Source of the DNA: Planococcus sp. MSAK28401
GTDB taxonomy: Bacteria > Bacillota > Bacilli > Bacillales_A > Planococcaceae
Length of the DNA stretch: 64,000 bases
Assembly: GCF_018283455.1 (NCBI RefSeq)
Contig: NZ_JAAMTH010000001.1
Span: 3,267,501 to 3,331,500, forward strand
Reading direction: 5' to 3'
Both the position numbers and the translations under genes were made by a program. The notes below the pieces were generated by a model. That model ran no database searches. It was not told where the DNA came from and was given only the letters and a program-made list of their open reading frames with translations. Shown in pieces: positions 17,286 to 26,241 of this stretch (positions within the stretch are counted from its first letter, which is position 1; every line of letters starts with the position of its first letter).

Positions 17286-17545
17286 CCTTCTATCAATCTA
17301 TGTCGTCTCACTCTGAACTTCCGCAAATCTTGAATACATTTAACTCAAATAATCATTCTTTTACTTATCGCTTTTTCGGTTTCAACAAAAAGATGCTGAA
17401 ACGGTGGGCCTGGATCTGCTGGCTACTTGATTAATAAATGTCCATTCGTTTTATTATTTTCTCAAATCTAGTATCGGTTGGTCTAATGTTGCTTGCTTGG
17501 GTTAGAATTTGTTTCATTTCACAAAGTACGCTTTTCTATACAAAC

Positions 17546-17576
17546 AAAAAAGAAGCTCTTATTTGAGCCTCTTTTC
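17546..17576. terminator. Short hairpin in a gene-free stretch
   Basis: AGAAGCTC and GAGCCTCT pair around TTATTT, with A and T tracts on either side. The surrounding 17286-17653 contains no supported gene. Confidence 0.5.
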
Positions 17577-17653
17577 TAATGTTAAAAATTATATTAATTT
17601 TGGCTGGCAACCCATGGAGCTTAATAAATTCCCGTCCTAACTACTCTTATTTT

Positions 17654-17938
17654 TCAGGCTCTTGAAACAGTGGCAATCGGCGTTACGTAGTAAAGTTCTT
17701 TCGGGCAAACTTGAGATGCTCTATACAATTCCAGAAAGACGTCTTTCGACACTTCATACCGGTAAATACAATTGGGCAACTCCTTCATTTTTTTCGTTGC
17801 ATGCTCCATCTTCACTTCCTCTATATCTACCCACACCGATTCTACTTTTTCGGTATTTTTATGCCCGTTATCTGCCGTAAACTCGATGGTTAAACGAGTA
17901 AATAAAGTGATGAACAGTGTACCGTTTTCTTCGTGCAC
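17654..17938 (-). CDS. Hypothetical protein with uncertain start
   Basis: A soluble protein of at least 94 residues, ending ELYYVTPIATVSRA. It is not recognised. The GTG at 17938 sits only two bases after AAAGGA, which is too close. The frame stays open to 18005, where ATTAAAACG follows the strong site GAGGAGG; that would add SLASITYFFTRS-type residues and require an ATT start. The normal start may therefore be lost or non-canonical. It shows a strand pattern alternating with charged helices, like many small immunity or stress proteins, but no function is claimed. Confidence 0.45.
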   Translation of the reverse strand: MHEENGTLFITLFTRLTIEFTADNGHKNTEKVESVWVDIEEVKMEHATKKMKELPNCIYRYEVSKDVFLELYRASQVCPKELYYVTPIATVSRA

Positions 17939-18104
17939 GTCCTTTGAGCGCGTAAAAAAATATGTAATGGATGCTAAACTTACAGATTGATTCTGTGCCG
18001 TTTTAATCTACCTCCTCTTCCCTTACCGTCCAATAAAGTGCCAATTCACCGCAGTCCATGCAGCTCCTTATCTCCCTTAAAAGAATCTGTTAGTTGTTTT
18101 ACTT

Positions 18105-18908
18105 CTATTCACGCCCCAGCATTTTGGCCATATAAATTTCGTTGTGGAAATTATTTTGAATGAGGATGGATTCTTTCCGAACCCCTTCCGATACATACTT
18201 ATTCTTCTCGAAAAACTCGCGAGTCTGGACATCCGCTTCTAACACAATCACTTCAAAACGTTTGATACCTTTTTCGCCGGCCCATTCCTCTGCCTTTTGA
18301 AGTAGAGCGGATTCGATTTCTTTGCCTTGTGCAACTGCTTGGATAGCCAGCTGGACTTTAGCACGGTGAGTCGCTCGCTTTGAATCATTTCCTTCGATCA
18401 TCATATATCCGACCTGTTGCCCGTTCAAAATGGCCAACAAAATGACCGAATGACCGCTTTGGTTCCACTCAATGAGTTGCTTTCTCCATTGTTTGGTTGA
18501 CGTTTTCTGTTCCTCTTGCCCAACCATTGAAAAATTCGATTCTTGTTTTAGCTTTTGCTGTAATTCTGCTAGAAACCGCGCGTCCCCATGCAAAGCTGGG
18601 CGTATGAGTAAAATATCTTCGTCGCTTTCAATTGCTTGCCTTTCCTGTAAAGAATCCCTTCTTTCAAAAACAACATACCGGTTCGGTTCAACATGCTGCA
18701 CAAAATAGCCTGCATCCGCCCAAGCTTGGAAATGCTTTGCCGGCGCCTTCGTTTTTTTCCACCAGCTATAATTCAAATAAGCGGTATTCGGGAGACTGCG
18801 CCCTATTATCTTTTCAATTTCAGTAAACTCCAAAGTGATCGTCTGATTTTTCGATTCTGAAAAATAAGCCGCTAAGGGGATATATTTCTTTTCCAGTGTC
18901 ATATTCAT
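18105..18908 (-). CDS. DUF7662-like domain fused to GNAT acetyltransferase
   Basis: A 267-residue two-domain protein. Residues about 5-85 match the DUF7662 pattern (LEFTEIEKIIGRSLP, YSWW, then HFQAWADAGYFV). Residues about 100-265 are a GNAT fold (ILLIRPALHGDARFLAEL start, a glycine-poor AcCoA loop around QLAIQAVAQGKEIESALL, FFEKNKY near the end). AAAGGAAG lies 11 bases before the ATG. The fusion suggests a substrate-recognition module on an N-acetyltransferase; the acceptor is unknown. It is a single-gene unit. Confidence 0.72.
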   Translation of the reverse strand: MNMTLEKKYIPLAAYFSESKNQTITLEFTEIEKIIGRSLPNTAYLNYSWWKKTKAPAKHFQAWADAGYFVQHVEPNRYVVFERRDSLQERQAIESDEDILLIRPALHGDARFLAELQQKLKQESNFSMVGQEEQKTSTKQWRKQLIEWNQSGHSVILLAILNGQQVGYMMIEGNDSKRATHRAKVQLAIQAVAQGKEIESALLQKAEEWAGEKGIKRFEVIVLEADVQTREFFEKNKYVSEGVRKESILIQNNFHNEIYMAKMLGRE

Positions 18909-19117
18909 TAATTTATTTACTTCCTTTCAGTTACCGTTTATTTCAGTGCATTTCGGGGGAAATCCCCTCTTTATTAATCGCTTTCTATCGCTATTAAATT
19001 GCCCGTATTTACGCTGTCTTTCAGCAAGCGAGCTCATCGGCCACTGGGATAGAACACAAAAATCCTCGTTTCTCTTCGAAAAAGCAGTTAACTTGAGTTG
19101 TGGGACTGAATCACATA

Positions 19118-19159
19118 AAAAAAGCCGCAGAGATTCCGTTGGGGTTCTTTGCGGCTTTG
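19118..19159. terminator. Hairpin with flanking A and T runs
   Basis: AAAGCCGCAGAGA and TCTTTGCGGCTTT pair around a long loop. No gene ends directly beside it. Confidence 0.6.
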
Positions 19160-19531
19160 CTAATAGCGCTATTGTCTAAAGCATTTAACCAGTTCATATT
19201 ATGAAATTAAAGAAACGAATTCATAAATTACTATGAATAATAAATAATGACACAGATAATTAATACGAATATTTATAAACTATATTTTCAATCAACTAAA
19301 ATATTTATCCGCATAAGTTTTATTGTGTATTTTGATCTAAAAATACCCTAATTACTTATTTTTAATCCTGATAAAACCAAAAAATAAAAAAATAAGATAA
19401 AATGACATGACTTTAGTAATGAATAAACTCATGCTATATGTCCCGATTCTCTGAACCTGAATTCAAGATAGCTGGAGTCAATCTTCAAGAATCAATTTCG
19501 CTATTGATTAGGTTGAAACTTGCTTATACCC

Positions 19532-19579
19532 AAAAAAAGTGTGCAGCATCGAATAAATTCGATGCTGCACACTTTTTTG
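19532..19579. terminator. Strong isolated hairpin
   Basis: AGTGTGCAGCATCGA and TCGATGCTGCACACT pair perfectly around ATAAAT, flanked by A7 and T7. It looks like a bidirectional terminator whose gene has been lost. Confidence 0.7.
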
Positions 19580-19872
19580 TTTTTGCGACTATGCTATTTA
19601 ATATCTTCCTGAAACTCCAATAAAGATATGACTTATATTATTTAAAGAGCGTACACAATTAGGAGACGGGAAAGAGAAGAGTCCCCCTTTAGCCAAGGGG
19701 ATTGAGAAAAAAACAGTACCCAAAGCAGGTTTAGTTTCAACTTATCAGTGCGGGCAAGCAGCCTGAGAACGGCCTCAATGCGACCTTACACCATCTAGTT
19801 TCTATAGGGCACCTTCTAATAAGCTGTGATACATAAGCGTCTGTATTTTTTTAATTCATCTATGAAAAAACA

Positions 19873-20334
19873 TTATATTTTCAATTTCATTCCTTCATGA
19901 GAGGCTACAAAGCCCAGACGTTCATAAAACCGCAAGGCATCTCCCCGTTTTTTATCTGTCGTCAATTGAACCAAATGACAGCCTCGTTCTTTCGAGCGAT
20001 CAATCGCCCATTGAATAAGTTTTGTTCCTATTCCTTTACCGCGTACCGAAGGAGATGTTCTAACGCCTTCGATTGTAGCTCTCCATCCACCTTGGTAAGT
20101 CAGGTAGGGCGTGAATGTAATCTGCTGGATTCCAATAACTTCATTGCCGATGCAAGCTACTACTAATTCATTATTGGGATCTGAAGTAATAGCGTTAAAA
20201 GCTTCAAGATAACTATTCGGAAGCGGTTGTTCGTACACTTCTCTTTGGCTGCCCAAGGGATCATCAGCTAACATTTTTACTATGCTATCCAAATCATGAA
20301 TTGTTGCCATTCTAAAATCAATTTTAGTCTCCAC
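19873..20334 (-). CDS. GNAT family N-acetyltransferase
   Basis: A 153-residue single-domain GNAT: RMATIHDLDSIVKML start, central GIQQITFTP strand, AcCoA-binding loop VRGKGIGTKLIQWA, and the C-terminal KKRGDALRFYERLGF block. The start is the GTG at 20334, set by GGGAGG seven bases upstream; an in-frame ATG at 20379 has no binding site. It transfers acetyl from acetyl-CoA to an unknown amine. It is a single gene beside the repeat-rich region. Confidence 0.85.
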   Translation of the reverse strand: METKIDFRMATIHDLDSIVKMLADDPLGSQREVYEQPLPNSYLEAFNAITSDPNNELVVACIGNEVIGIQQITFTPYLTYQGGWRATIEGVRTSPSVRGKGIGTKLIQWAIDRSKERGCHLVQLTTDKKRGDALRFYERLGFVASHEGMKLKI

Positions 20335-20538
20335 ATGAATTCCTCCCTGCCGTTCTATTAAACTTACTGAAGCCGACATTACTATCTTTCCATTTCTTCT
20401 TATTCAAGCATATAACCTGGCATATCATTAGTAAAATTAATTAATTTAATGCTTAACCATAAGCTCTACTTATGTTCTACTGCATGAATTGCTATTCGAG
20501 ATAAGGTCATAATATCTTGAAATTTCATTTGAAAAATC

Positions 20539-20623
20539 GTTCGTAAAAATATAATTTCACAAACGGCAAAAGAGAAGGACCTTCAAATGAAGTTCCTTCT
20601 GCCAATAGCAATATGTAAACTAC
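20539..20623. repeat. P2 composite repeat, copy 1
   Basis: CGTTCGTAAAAATATA leads into a hairpin (AGAAGGACCTTC...GAAGTTCCTTCT) and the tail ATATGTAAACT, the three blocks of the P2 family. A degenerate P1 right half (TAAGTTACATTC) follows at 20671. Confidence 0.65.
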
Positions 20624-20772
20624 AGAAAACTGTCGCAATGCATTTACTCATACCATGCAAGCTTAAACATAAGTTACATTCAAAACACGAATTTCCACCT
20701 CAGTATAACTGGTTTTAAAAGTATGATAAGGTAAAAATATGGAAATCAATCATTAAGAAGGGAGTCAAGATC

Positions 20773-21360
20773 TTGCTAAAGAACCTATATAGAACTTCTA
20801 TGATTTCAATGATTATACTGTTTTTAGTTGTCATAGCAGCCTGCAGCTCCCAAACAGAAGAGACACAACAAGAAGATGTGGAGTCTAATAAAAAAGACGC
20901 TCAAGAAGAGTATCTAGGACGAAATCTTGAAATAGGGGTATTAGGCACACCGCCAGAAATAGACTCAGAGAAAATCACCTTCAGTACTGTGGAAATCGAA
21001 GAGTTGAGCATCGAAACAGTCGAACAATACGATAGTTTTTTCGTAATGGAAGAGTATTTAGAAAGGGCCGCTGATGGTCCCTACACTGAAGTATTTGCAA
21101 ATTCAGATGTCCTCTTTTTCTTCATCAAAACAGAGGCCTATTACTTTCCCTTCGTGAATGATGAGATAAGTTACACAGATTATTCCAAGAGAGTCCATGA
21201 TGAGGAAATCTTTTCTTTAGGTTATTACCCGGCAGCCGAAGAAGGTGCTTCAAGTTGGCAATTTAACATTTTAGCTAAAGATCTTGCTGAGGAAGAATAT
21301 GAAGAAGTTGTAAGAGGGCTTTATTACGAAATGTTCAATGTCATTAGAGATTTAAATTAA
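20773..21360 (+). CDS. Lipoprotein of unknown function
   Basis: A 195-residue lipoprotein with lipobox IAAC (about 21-24), a Gln/Glu-rich linker, and a soluble domain with FSTVEIEELSIETVEQYDSFF and a C-terminal helix (EEEYEEVVRGLYYEMFNVI). The TTG at 20773 is chosen because GGGAG lies eight bases upstream and no ATG fits. The family is not recognised. It opens a run of small genes with binding sites but odd starts, between two P2 repeats. Confidence 0.6.
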   Translation: MLKNLYRTSMISMIILFLVVIAACSSQTEETQQEDVESNKKDAQEEYLGRNLEIGVLGTPPEIDSEKITFSTVEIEELSIETVEQYDSFFVMEEYLERAADGPYTEVFANSDVLFFFIKTEAYYFPFVNDEISYTDYSKRVHDEEIFSLGYYPAAEEGASSWQFNILAKDLAEEEYEEVVRGLYYEMFNVIRDLN

Positions 21361-21471
21361 GTTACACTCTATCTAAATGAACAATCCATGTGAGAAAGAT
21401 TATATTTCTCCAAAATATTTGATCTTCTACGCTGGTGTGCAAGTGCATCCATATTAAGGAGTTAGGTAAAG

Positions 21472-21666
21472 ATGAAAGATAAAATACTGTATTTACTAGA
21501 TATAGGAATAATCGTTATCTCCGGTCTATCGCTACTGATTATTGCTATAAACACTTTTTACTTTGGAAAGGAATTCCCTCAATTTCCTGCTATGATTTTC
21601 GGGATATTAGCATTAGGAACAGTTATAAGAGTCATAACCAAATCAAAAAACGTTAGATATAACTAA
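21472..21666 (+). CDS. Small two-helix membrane protein
   Basis: A 64-residue protein with two membrane segments (about 5-27 and 36-54) and a basic tail. AAGGAG lies about ten bases before the ATG. Function unknown; size and context resemble immunity or transporter-accessory peptides. Confidence 0.6.
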   Translation: MKDKILYLLDIGIIVISGLSLLIIAINTFYFGKEFPQFPAMIFGILALGTVIRVITKSKNVRYN

Positions 21667-21764
21667 TAAGAGAAGAATCCACAAGATTTCACTTTCATAT
21701 TTTCGGTCTTTTATTTAAGGTTTTTGAATGCAACTTACTTAGGATTACAAAGGAGGGATATATT

Positions 21765-21968
21765 ATTAAACACTTTAAGAATAAGCGCTATTGGATACTA
21801 TTGCCCCCTTTTTCAATAGTTTTTATATCACTATTTTTCATTCCTGATGAGTACTACAAATCTTATTTCCCTCCTACAGTAGTCCTTTTACTTTGGGGTA
21901 CATACCATACTTGGAATTTTCTAGCTGATAAAAAGAATCACAAAAAAGATATGGATAATCACTCTTAA
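21765..21968 (+). CDS. Small membrane protein with apparent ATT start
   Basis: A 67-residue frame with two membrane segments (WILLPPFSIVFISLFF and a VVLLLWGTYHTW stretch) and a Lys/His/Asp tail. AAAGGAGGG lies eight bases before ATT at 21765 (another ATT at 21762), and no ATG, GTG or suitably placed TTG precedes the coding stretch. Either ATT is used, as known for infC, or the start codon was lost by mutation. A degenerate P1 half lies at 21723-21749, just upstream. Confidence 0.45.
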   Translation: MKHFKNKRYWILLPPFSIVFISLFFIPDEYYKSYFPPTVVLLLWGTYHTWNFLADKKNHKKDMDNHS

Positions 21969-22028
21969 ACTAGAGAAGTGCGCTAGTTCAAGAAGCTAGA
22001 AATTAATCATATAAAGGACACCAATATT

Positions 22029-22403
22029 ATTGAGAATCTTTCCGGTATATTTAATGCCATCTTGCGAAGATGGTTAGGTATCCAGAAACCAAAAGTATTC
22101 TCTTATAACCATGTAAATGATCAACATAAGAAAGTCGACTGGAGCATCAGAATCTTTTTTATTGCATTGATGGTATTAGGGTATTTCATTAATATGGCAA
22201 GGCTTCCTCAAGAACGCTATTTGCTCTTCGAAACGTGGTTTTTATTATTTGGGCTTATGTTCACGATGGAGATCGCGAGGGTGATCATGGAACGGAAATA
22301 TGCTAAGAATCCCAACGCCTATATTTATACACTTGGCCAGTTGGTTTTTATACTTATAATTATTGTTACACTCTTCTCGACTGACTTTTTCGGTATTTTC
22401 TAA
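22029..22403 (+). CDS. DUF4181-like membrane protein, N-terminally short
   Basis: About 124 residues. From residue about 25 it follows the DUF4181 pattern: FSYNHVNDQHKKVDWSIRI, a membrane helix, an LFETWFLLFGLMF helix, RVIMERKYAKNPNAYIYTLGQ and a last helix ending TDFFGIF. The family usually has an additional N-terminal helix, which is missing here. AAAGGA lies ten bases before ATT at 22029; the first standard start codon is a TTG at 22062 without a binding site. The gene may be 5'-degraded. Function of the family is unknown. Confidence 0.55.
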   Translation: MENLSGIFNAILRRWLGIQKPKVFSYNHVNDQHKKVDWSIRIFFIALMVLGYFINMARLPQERYLLFETWFLLFGLMFTMEIARVIMERKYAKNPNAYIYTLGQLVFILIIIVTLFSTDFFGIF

Positions 22404-22458
22404 CCTGATTGTTCAAGAGTAACCGAATGAAACTTCATTTAGATCTAGTTCCATCTCC

Positions 22459-22650
22459 TTAAGAAATTCCTCTATTTCTTTCTTGGATTTTAACGAGTCT
22501 AATGAGCCAGTATAAAGCAATCCACGGCAGAATAAATTTAGTGGTCCAGGCAATTGCATTCGGGAAAAAAACGATCGAATTAATGCCGATTGCTGATGCT
22601 AGTACCCACAAAAAAGCCATTATTATTACTACTAGTATAAAGTACTTCAA
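22459..22650 (-). CDS. Small hydrophobic membrane protein
   Basis: A 63-residue protein with two membrane segments (about 2-24 and 33-52) and a basic C terminus (KIQERNRGIS). The TTG at 22650 is set by GAGGGTG six bases upstream. Not recognised. A P1 palindrome lies 33 bases upstream of its start. Confidence 0.55.
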   Translation of the reverse strand: MKYFILVVIIMAFLWVLASAIGINSIVFFPNAIAWTTKFILPWIALYWLIRLVKIQERNRGIS

Positions 22651-22683
22651 TTAGTTCACCCTCTCTAAGCAAGGTCTAGTATT

Positions 22684-22717
22684 TGAATGTAACTGAAGTC
22701 ATATTATCTTACATTCA
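22684..22717. repeat. P1 palindrome, copy a
   Basis: TGAATGTAA and TTACATTCA, inverted around 16 bases (inner CTTA/TAAG partly degenerate). It lies between two leftward small genes. Confidence 0.8.
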
Positions 22718-22735
22718 CTTTCTCAAATTACCTTG

Positions 22736-23079
22736 TTATTTTCCTCTTCCAGATAAGCCCGGCTTAGTTCTATGCTCTCTTAAATTATATTTTTCTACTA
22801 TATAATTTTGTATTAAAGTTGCTAAAATCGCAATTAAAAAAACGATGAAACTGTTTATTAAGAGATAGTAACCTACTTGTATGCCATAAAATATTGCAAA
22901 AGCATCACGAATAAGAAATAGCGCTAGTACACCGCCGACTGTCCCAAATAAAATCGCTAATAATAGTATTGTAAAAGCTACAGAATATAGATTTTTCTTT
23001 TTTTTTGTAGGCTATAAACCCAATAATATTTGCGACAATTATAAAAAAAAACCATAAGTATTAAGAAAAAGTAAGTCAT
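22736..23079 (-). pseudogene. Membrane protein gene broken by two homopolymer indels
   Basis: Starting at ATG 23079 the frame breaks twice, at a run of nine A (23043-23051, T on the coding strand) and a run of nine T (22998-23006). Removing one base from each run gives a continuous protein of 113 residues with three or four membrane segments: VFFIIVANIIGFIAY, then FTILLLAILFGTVGGVLALF and SFIVFLIAILATLIQN, ending KPGLSGRGK. Either it is a decayed or phase-variable gene, or both runs were misread. The region has no other explanation. It lies between P1 copies a and b. Confidence 0.6.
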
Positions 23080-23158
23080 TTAACCCTGCCTTACATAATT
23101 TTAGTTTCTTGAATTTCAAAGTCATTGCCATAAAGACTTTCTTTTAATCTTTCGTAGT

Positions 23159-23191
23159 TGAATGTAACTTAAGTACGGTTAGTTACATTCC
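23159..23191. repeat. P1 palindrome, copy b
   Basis: TGAATGTAACTTA and TAGTTACATTC, inverted around a short centre, upstream of the broken membrane-protein gene. Confidence 0.8.
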
Positions 23192-23278
23192 ACTTTTCAA
23201 ACAACAACTCCCTTTAGACTAACACCATCTCCCATAATATGTATATGAAATAATTACCTTTACTTTCTTGAATAAAAT

Positions 23279-23390
23279 CGTTCGTAAGAGTACAGATTCA
23301 CAAAAAGGAGAGAAGATGTGCTTTGCACACCTTCTCTCCTTTGAAATACACATAACTTCCGGTAATCCGACATTATGTAAACGTATGGAT
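23279..23390. repeat. P2 composite repeat, copy 2
   Basis: CGTTCGTAAGAGTACA, then a hairpin (AAAGGAGAGAAGATGTG paired with CACACCTTCTCTCCTTT), then ACTTCCGGTAA and ATGTAAAC. All three P2 blocks are present. The hairpin can act as a terminator. Confidence 0.8.
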
Positions 23391-23510
23391 ATTAAAAATT
23401 TTTTTAACTTCCTATTTTTGGTGAAACGGATATTTTCAATCATTTTGTTTTATTATGGTTAGTAACAATATTAAACAAGACTATTCAATAGAATCTAAGG
23501 AGGTTACTTG

Positions 23511-24305
23511 ATGCACATATGGGCTAAGGAAGTCGAGGATGATTATAAGTTACCAATAACTTCAGAAGTAGAGATTGAAAAAATAGAAAGACAACTAGAT
23601 ATGGAATTGCCAGCTTCTTATAAAGAGATTCTTTTAGAACAAAATGGCGGTGCTATACAGTACAATTCAGTGAAGAAGAAAAGTCATCTTGAAACCAATG
23701 CGTACATTGAGATTAATCACATTTATGGTTGTGGTCAAAGTGGTATTTTAGATTCAGATTATCTCATTGATGAATGGGATCTTCCGAAAAATATTCTTAT
23801 TTTCAGCGGAGATGGGAATAGCTTTTTTGCTCTTGATTACAGAAAGGATTCAGTAAACCCTTCGGTGATTTATTTGGAACCAGAAACTGAAGAAATTATT
23901 GAAGTAGCCCATACATTTGATGATTTCTTAGATAACCTTTCGAAAGAAGAAGTGTTTTTCGAAAATAACGAAGACGACGAAGATTGGGGCACTTCTGAAG
24001 AAGCAGCTGAAACTATCTTTTCGGGGAATGATATTCTATTAATCGAAGAGACCTTATTAAATCTTCAATATCCAGAAAACCACAAATGGTATTTCGAACA
24101 ACTCTTGAAATGCACTACTCATTCAGAGGTACTAATTAGGGAAACTATTACTAATATCTTAAATAACAATCTTGAAATTTACATTATTGAGTCGGATAAA
24201 AAGTTGCATTTTCTACTTAAAGAAATAATCGAGAAATTAAGCATAGACAAGCACCAAAGCATAAGCTCAGGAGCCCGAGAAATGAGAAAAAGAATAAAAG
24301 TATAA
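23511..24305 (+). CDS. SUKH/SMI1-KNR4 domain protein
   Basis: A 264-residue protein. Residues about 12-150 show the SUKH-1 pattern: EVEIEKIERQLDMELPASYKEILLEQNGG, a central DLPKNILIFSGDGNSFFALDYR and VAHTFDDFLDNL. The C-terminal third is helical with a HEAT-like look (ETITNILNNNLEIYI). SUKH proteins are typically immunity proteins against polymorphic or contact-dependent nuclease toxins. No toxin gene is adjacent, so this is an orphan. The ATG at 23511 follows AAGGAGG by seven bases. Confidence 0.82.
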   Translation: MHIWAKEVEDDYKLPITSEVEIEKIERQLDMELPASYKEILLEQNGGAIQYNSVKKKSHLETNAYIEINHIYGCGQSGILDSDYLIDEWDLPKNILIFSGDGNSFFALDYRKDSVNPSVIYLEPETEEIIEVAHTFDDFLDNLSKEEVFFENNEDDEDWGTSEEAAETIFSGNDILLIEETLLNLQYPENHKWYFEQLLKCTTHSEVLIRETITNILNNNLEIYIIESDKKLHFLLKEIIEKLSIDKHQSISSGAREMRKRIKV

Positions 24306-24428
24306 ACACTTTTAAGGAAAAGGTATCTTATTTCCAATGTATGCTTCTTCTTTCAAGGATTCTCAGTGCTTGTAGGAGAATGTTCGGTAAATTTGCCAAA
24401 TACCAGGAGATTGAATGAATATTACACT

Positions 24429-24541
24429 TAAAAGAGACTTCTTCTAAACAGAGGAAGTCTTTTTTAAGTATTCTTCAACACCGAAGACGGACAATCTCTA
24501 GTTTAGCTTTACCACTTCCGATAAGGGGTCATATGTAAACT
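24429..24541. repeat. Partial P2 repeat with terminator hairpin
   Basis: AAAAGAGACTTC...GAAGTCTTTTTT is a terminator-type hairpin, followed by ACTTCCGATAA and ATATGTAAACTAA, the P2 tail. The GTTCGTAAAAG block is missing. The stretch 24541-24774 holds no supported gene. Confidence 0.6.
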
Positions 24542-24774
24542 AACTATAATATTTACTCATTAGTTCTGTGGCTATGTATCTGTTTCTAGATATTTGCCAC
24601 TTCTCAATTTTGGTTCGTTGTATGAAAACTAGCTTCTCTGTGAATCGGCCAAGCTGTTTTAAGACAGGCAGTTTAGTAGCTGTTTCTAGCTCAGAAGTGT
24701 TGAAAGGTATTTTTAGAGAGCTTTTCAAATTGTCTATAAATATATTTTTTCGTGGAATAGATTTGAAAATCACG

Positions 24775-25530
24775 TCAGGCTTCTATTTTGCGTTTACGTC
24801 TAAAAAGTAGCAAGCCTATCAAAAATAAAAATGTGAAGAGAATAAAGTAACTTATTAATCCCGTTATCGTAGCTAGAGTAGAGTTATTATAGTATGATGT
24901 TTGGTCGACAAAATACATACATAAACGATATGCAAAAGCACCGGGAATAAAATAGCCTTGTGATGCTCCGATAAAGAAAACAGATACAAAACCATAAATC
25001 ACACCAACCACGCTTGTTATAATAATGTTTCTTGACAGATTGATAACGATTGCTGCAACTGCAATTGTAATTGGCACCAGTAGTAAAACTTCAAGGAAAA
25101 ATCCTATGGTAATATCCATAAAACTTGTAGAGCTCGTTGTAATTTTCCCCATCCCTATAAGAATGGGAAAGAAGGCTGCAAGAAACAGGTACATAATCCC
25201 GGCAAATGCAAAAGCAATGATTATACCAACAATAATTTTCGAAAAATATAGCTTTGTTTTTGAATAACCATAAGTGATCCAGGTGATATAAGTTTGGTTC
25301 TTATACTCTTGATAGAACAACGAACCTATCAATATAAATACCACCATAGGAAAGAACATTGAAAACTGATTATTGATGAAAAAAAATAATTCATCTAGAG
25401 GTTTCTCGCTACCATTTAGGAATAACCCTAAGCTTCCAGTCAATACCGGAATAAGTGTTAGCAGCAGTAACATAAGCAAAAACCATTCTCTTTTGAGTTT
25501 GCGAAATTCATTTGCAATCAAAATTTTCAT
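24775..25530 (-). CDS. ABC-2 type permease (LanE/G-like), second exporter
   Basis: A 251-residue membrane protein with six segments, starting MKILIANEFRKLKREW, the usual cytoplasmic lead-in of ABC-2 permeases for peptide-antibiotic immunity. It overlaps the upstream ATPase gene by four bases. With that ATPase it should form an exporter or resistance pump. The unit lies downstream of a two-component system with its own ABC pair, as in lantibiotic-sensing loci. Substrate unknown. Confidence 0.82.
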   Translation of the reverse strand: MKILIANEFRKLKREWFLLMLLLLTLIPVLTGSLGLFLNGSEKPLDELFFFINNQFSMFFPMVVFILIGSLFYQEYKNQTYITWITYGYSKTKLYFSKIIVGIIIAFAFAGIMYLFLAAFFPILIGMGKITTSSTSFMDITIGFFLEVLLLVPITIAVAAIVINLSRNIIITSVVGVIYGFVSVFFIGASQGYFIPGAFAYRLCMYFVDQTSYYNNSTLATITGLISYFILFTFLFLIGLLLFRRKRKIEA

Positions 25531-26222
25531 GAAACACCCTCCTTTTGATGGGAGGTCATCATTTCTTCATACAGCTTTTCTAAATCCTGTTCATTTTCAA
25601 AAGTATTCGGTATGGTTTTGATGATTTTACCGTTTCTAATAAAAATAAATTCATCTGCAATCGCTGCTATTTCAGTAAGATTGTGACTTGATATCAAAAT
25701 ACAATGTTGCGGGGATTTCAGCTTATCTCTGAGCAAAACCCGTATCTCTTTAATCCCAATAGGATCAAGACCGTTTGTCGGTTCGTCAAGAAGCAGATAT
25801 TTAGGCGTACCCAGAAAAGCGCGAGCAATTCCTAAGCGTTGCTTCATGCCTAGTGAGAGCTGAGAAAACTTCTTTTTTCTCACTTCCCATAAATCTACTT
25901 GTTCCAAGGCACTTTGAATATCTGGTTGTGTTAGTTTCAGATATTGTGAGTGGAGCGCTAAGTTCTCCCCAATAGTCAAGTTAGCATAAAAGGCTGGGTA
26001 TTCAATCAGACTACCAAAATCACGGCTTGCTAATAGGCGATTATCCGAGCTGATTTTTCCTGAGTAAGCGGTCAAACCAAGTATAGACTTGAATAAAGTG
26101 GTTTTCCCTGACCCATTCGGACCCAGAAGTCCATATATTTTTCCATCCTTCAACTGTAAACTGATGCTATCCAATAATGTATTAGCGCCTATCGTCAAAC
26201 TCACATTTTCAATGTTCAGCAT
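25527..26222 (-). CDS. ABC transporter ATP-binding protein (LanF-like), second exporter
   Basis: A 231-residue ATPase with Walker A GPNGSGKTTL (about 34-43), the signature LSLGMKQRLGIARA, Walker B YLLLDEP and a His switch (ISSHNL). The L-G substitution in the signature (LSLGMKQ) and the length are typical of bacitracin or lantibiotic-immunity ATPases (BcrA/LanF). It is coupled by a four-base overlap to its permease and preceded by a small hydrophobic protein gene. Tandem 11-base repeats upstream suggest response-regulator control. Confidence 0.88.
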   Translation of the reverse strand: MLNIENVSLTIGANTLLDSISLQLKDGKIYGLLGPNGSGKTTLFKSILGLTAYSGKISSDNRLLASRDFGSLIEYPAFYANLTIGENLALHSQYLKLTQPDIQSALEQVDLWEVRKKKFSQLSLGMKQRLGIARAFLGTPKYLLLDEPTNGLDPIGIKEIRVLLRDKLKSPQHCILISSHNLTEIAAIADEFIFIRNGKIIKTIPNTFENEQDLEKLYEEMMTSHQKEGVS

Positions 26223-26241
26223 AAAGCGACACCTCTTTTTC

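Larger units (their letters stand above)
18909..19872. other. Gene-poor gap with hairpins
   Basis: About 960 bases without a supported gene. It holds two strong hairpins (19118 and 19532) and, near 19690-19720, a GTCCCCCTTTA/AAGGGGA pairing beside a G-rich stretch. I see no known riboswitch pattern. Confidence 0.5.

Noticed and set aside
18946-19179. Rightward 77-residue frame
   Set aside because: No ribosome-binding site, low-quality composition, and it runs through a terminator hairpin.
19640-19870. Possible riboswitch upstream of the GNAT gene or in the 19.7 kb gap
   Set aside because: A CCCCTT/AAGGGG pairing and G-rich blocks exist, but no known aptamer consensus could be matched.
24541-24773. 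Leftward 77-residue frame and overlapping rightward 80-residue frame after the ABC permease gene
   Set aside because: The leftward frame begins with GTG two bases after the permease stop with no binding site, neither has a recognisable domain, and the stretch is next to a P2 tail.
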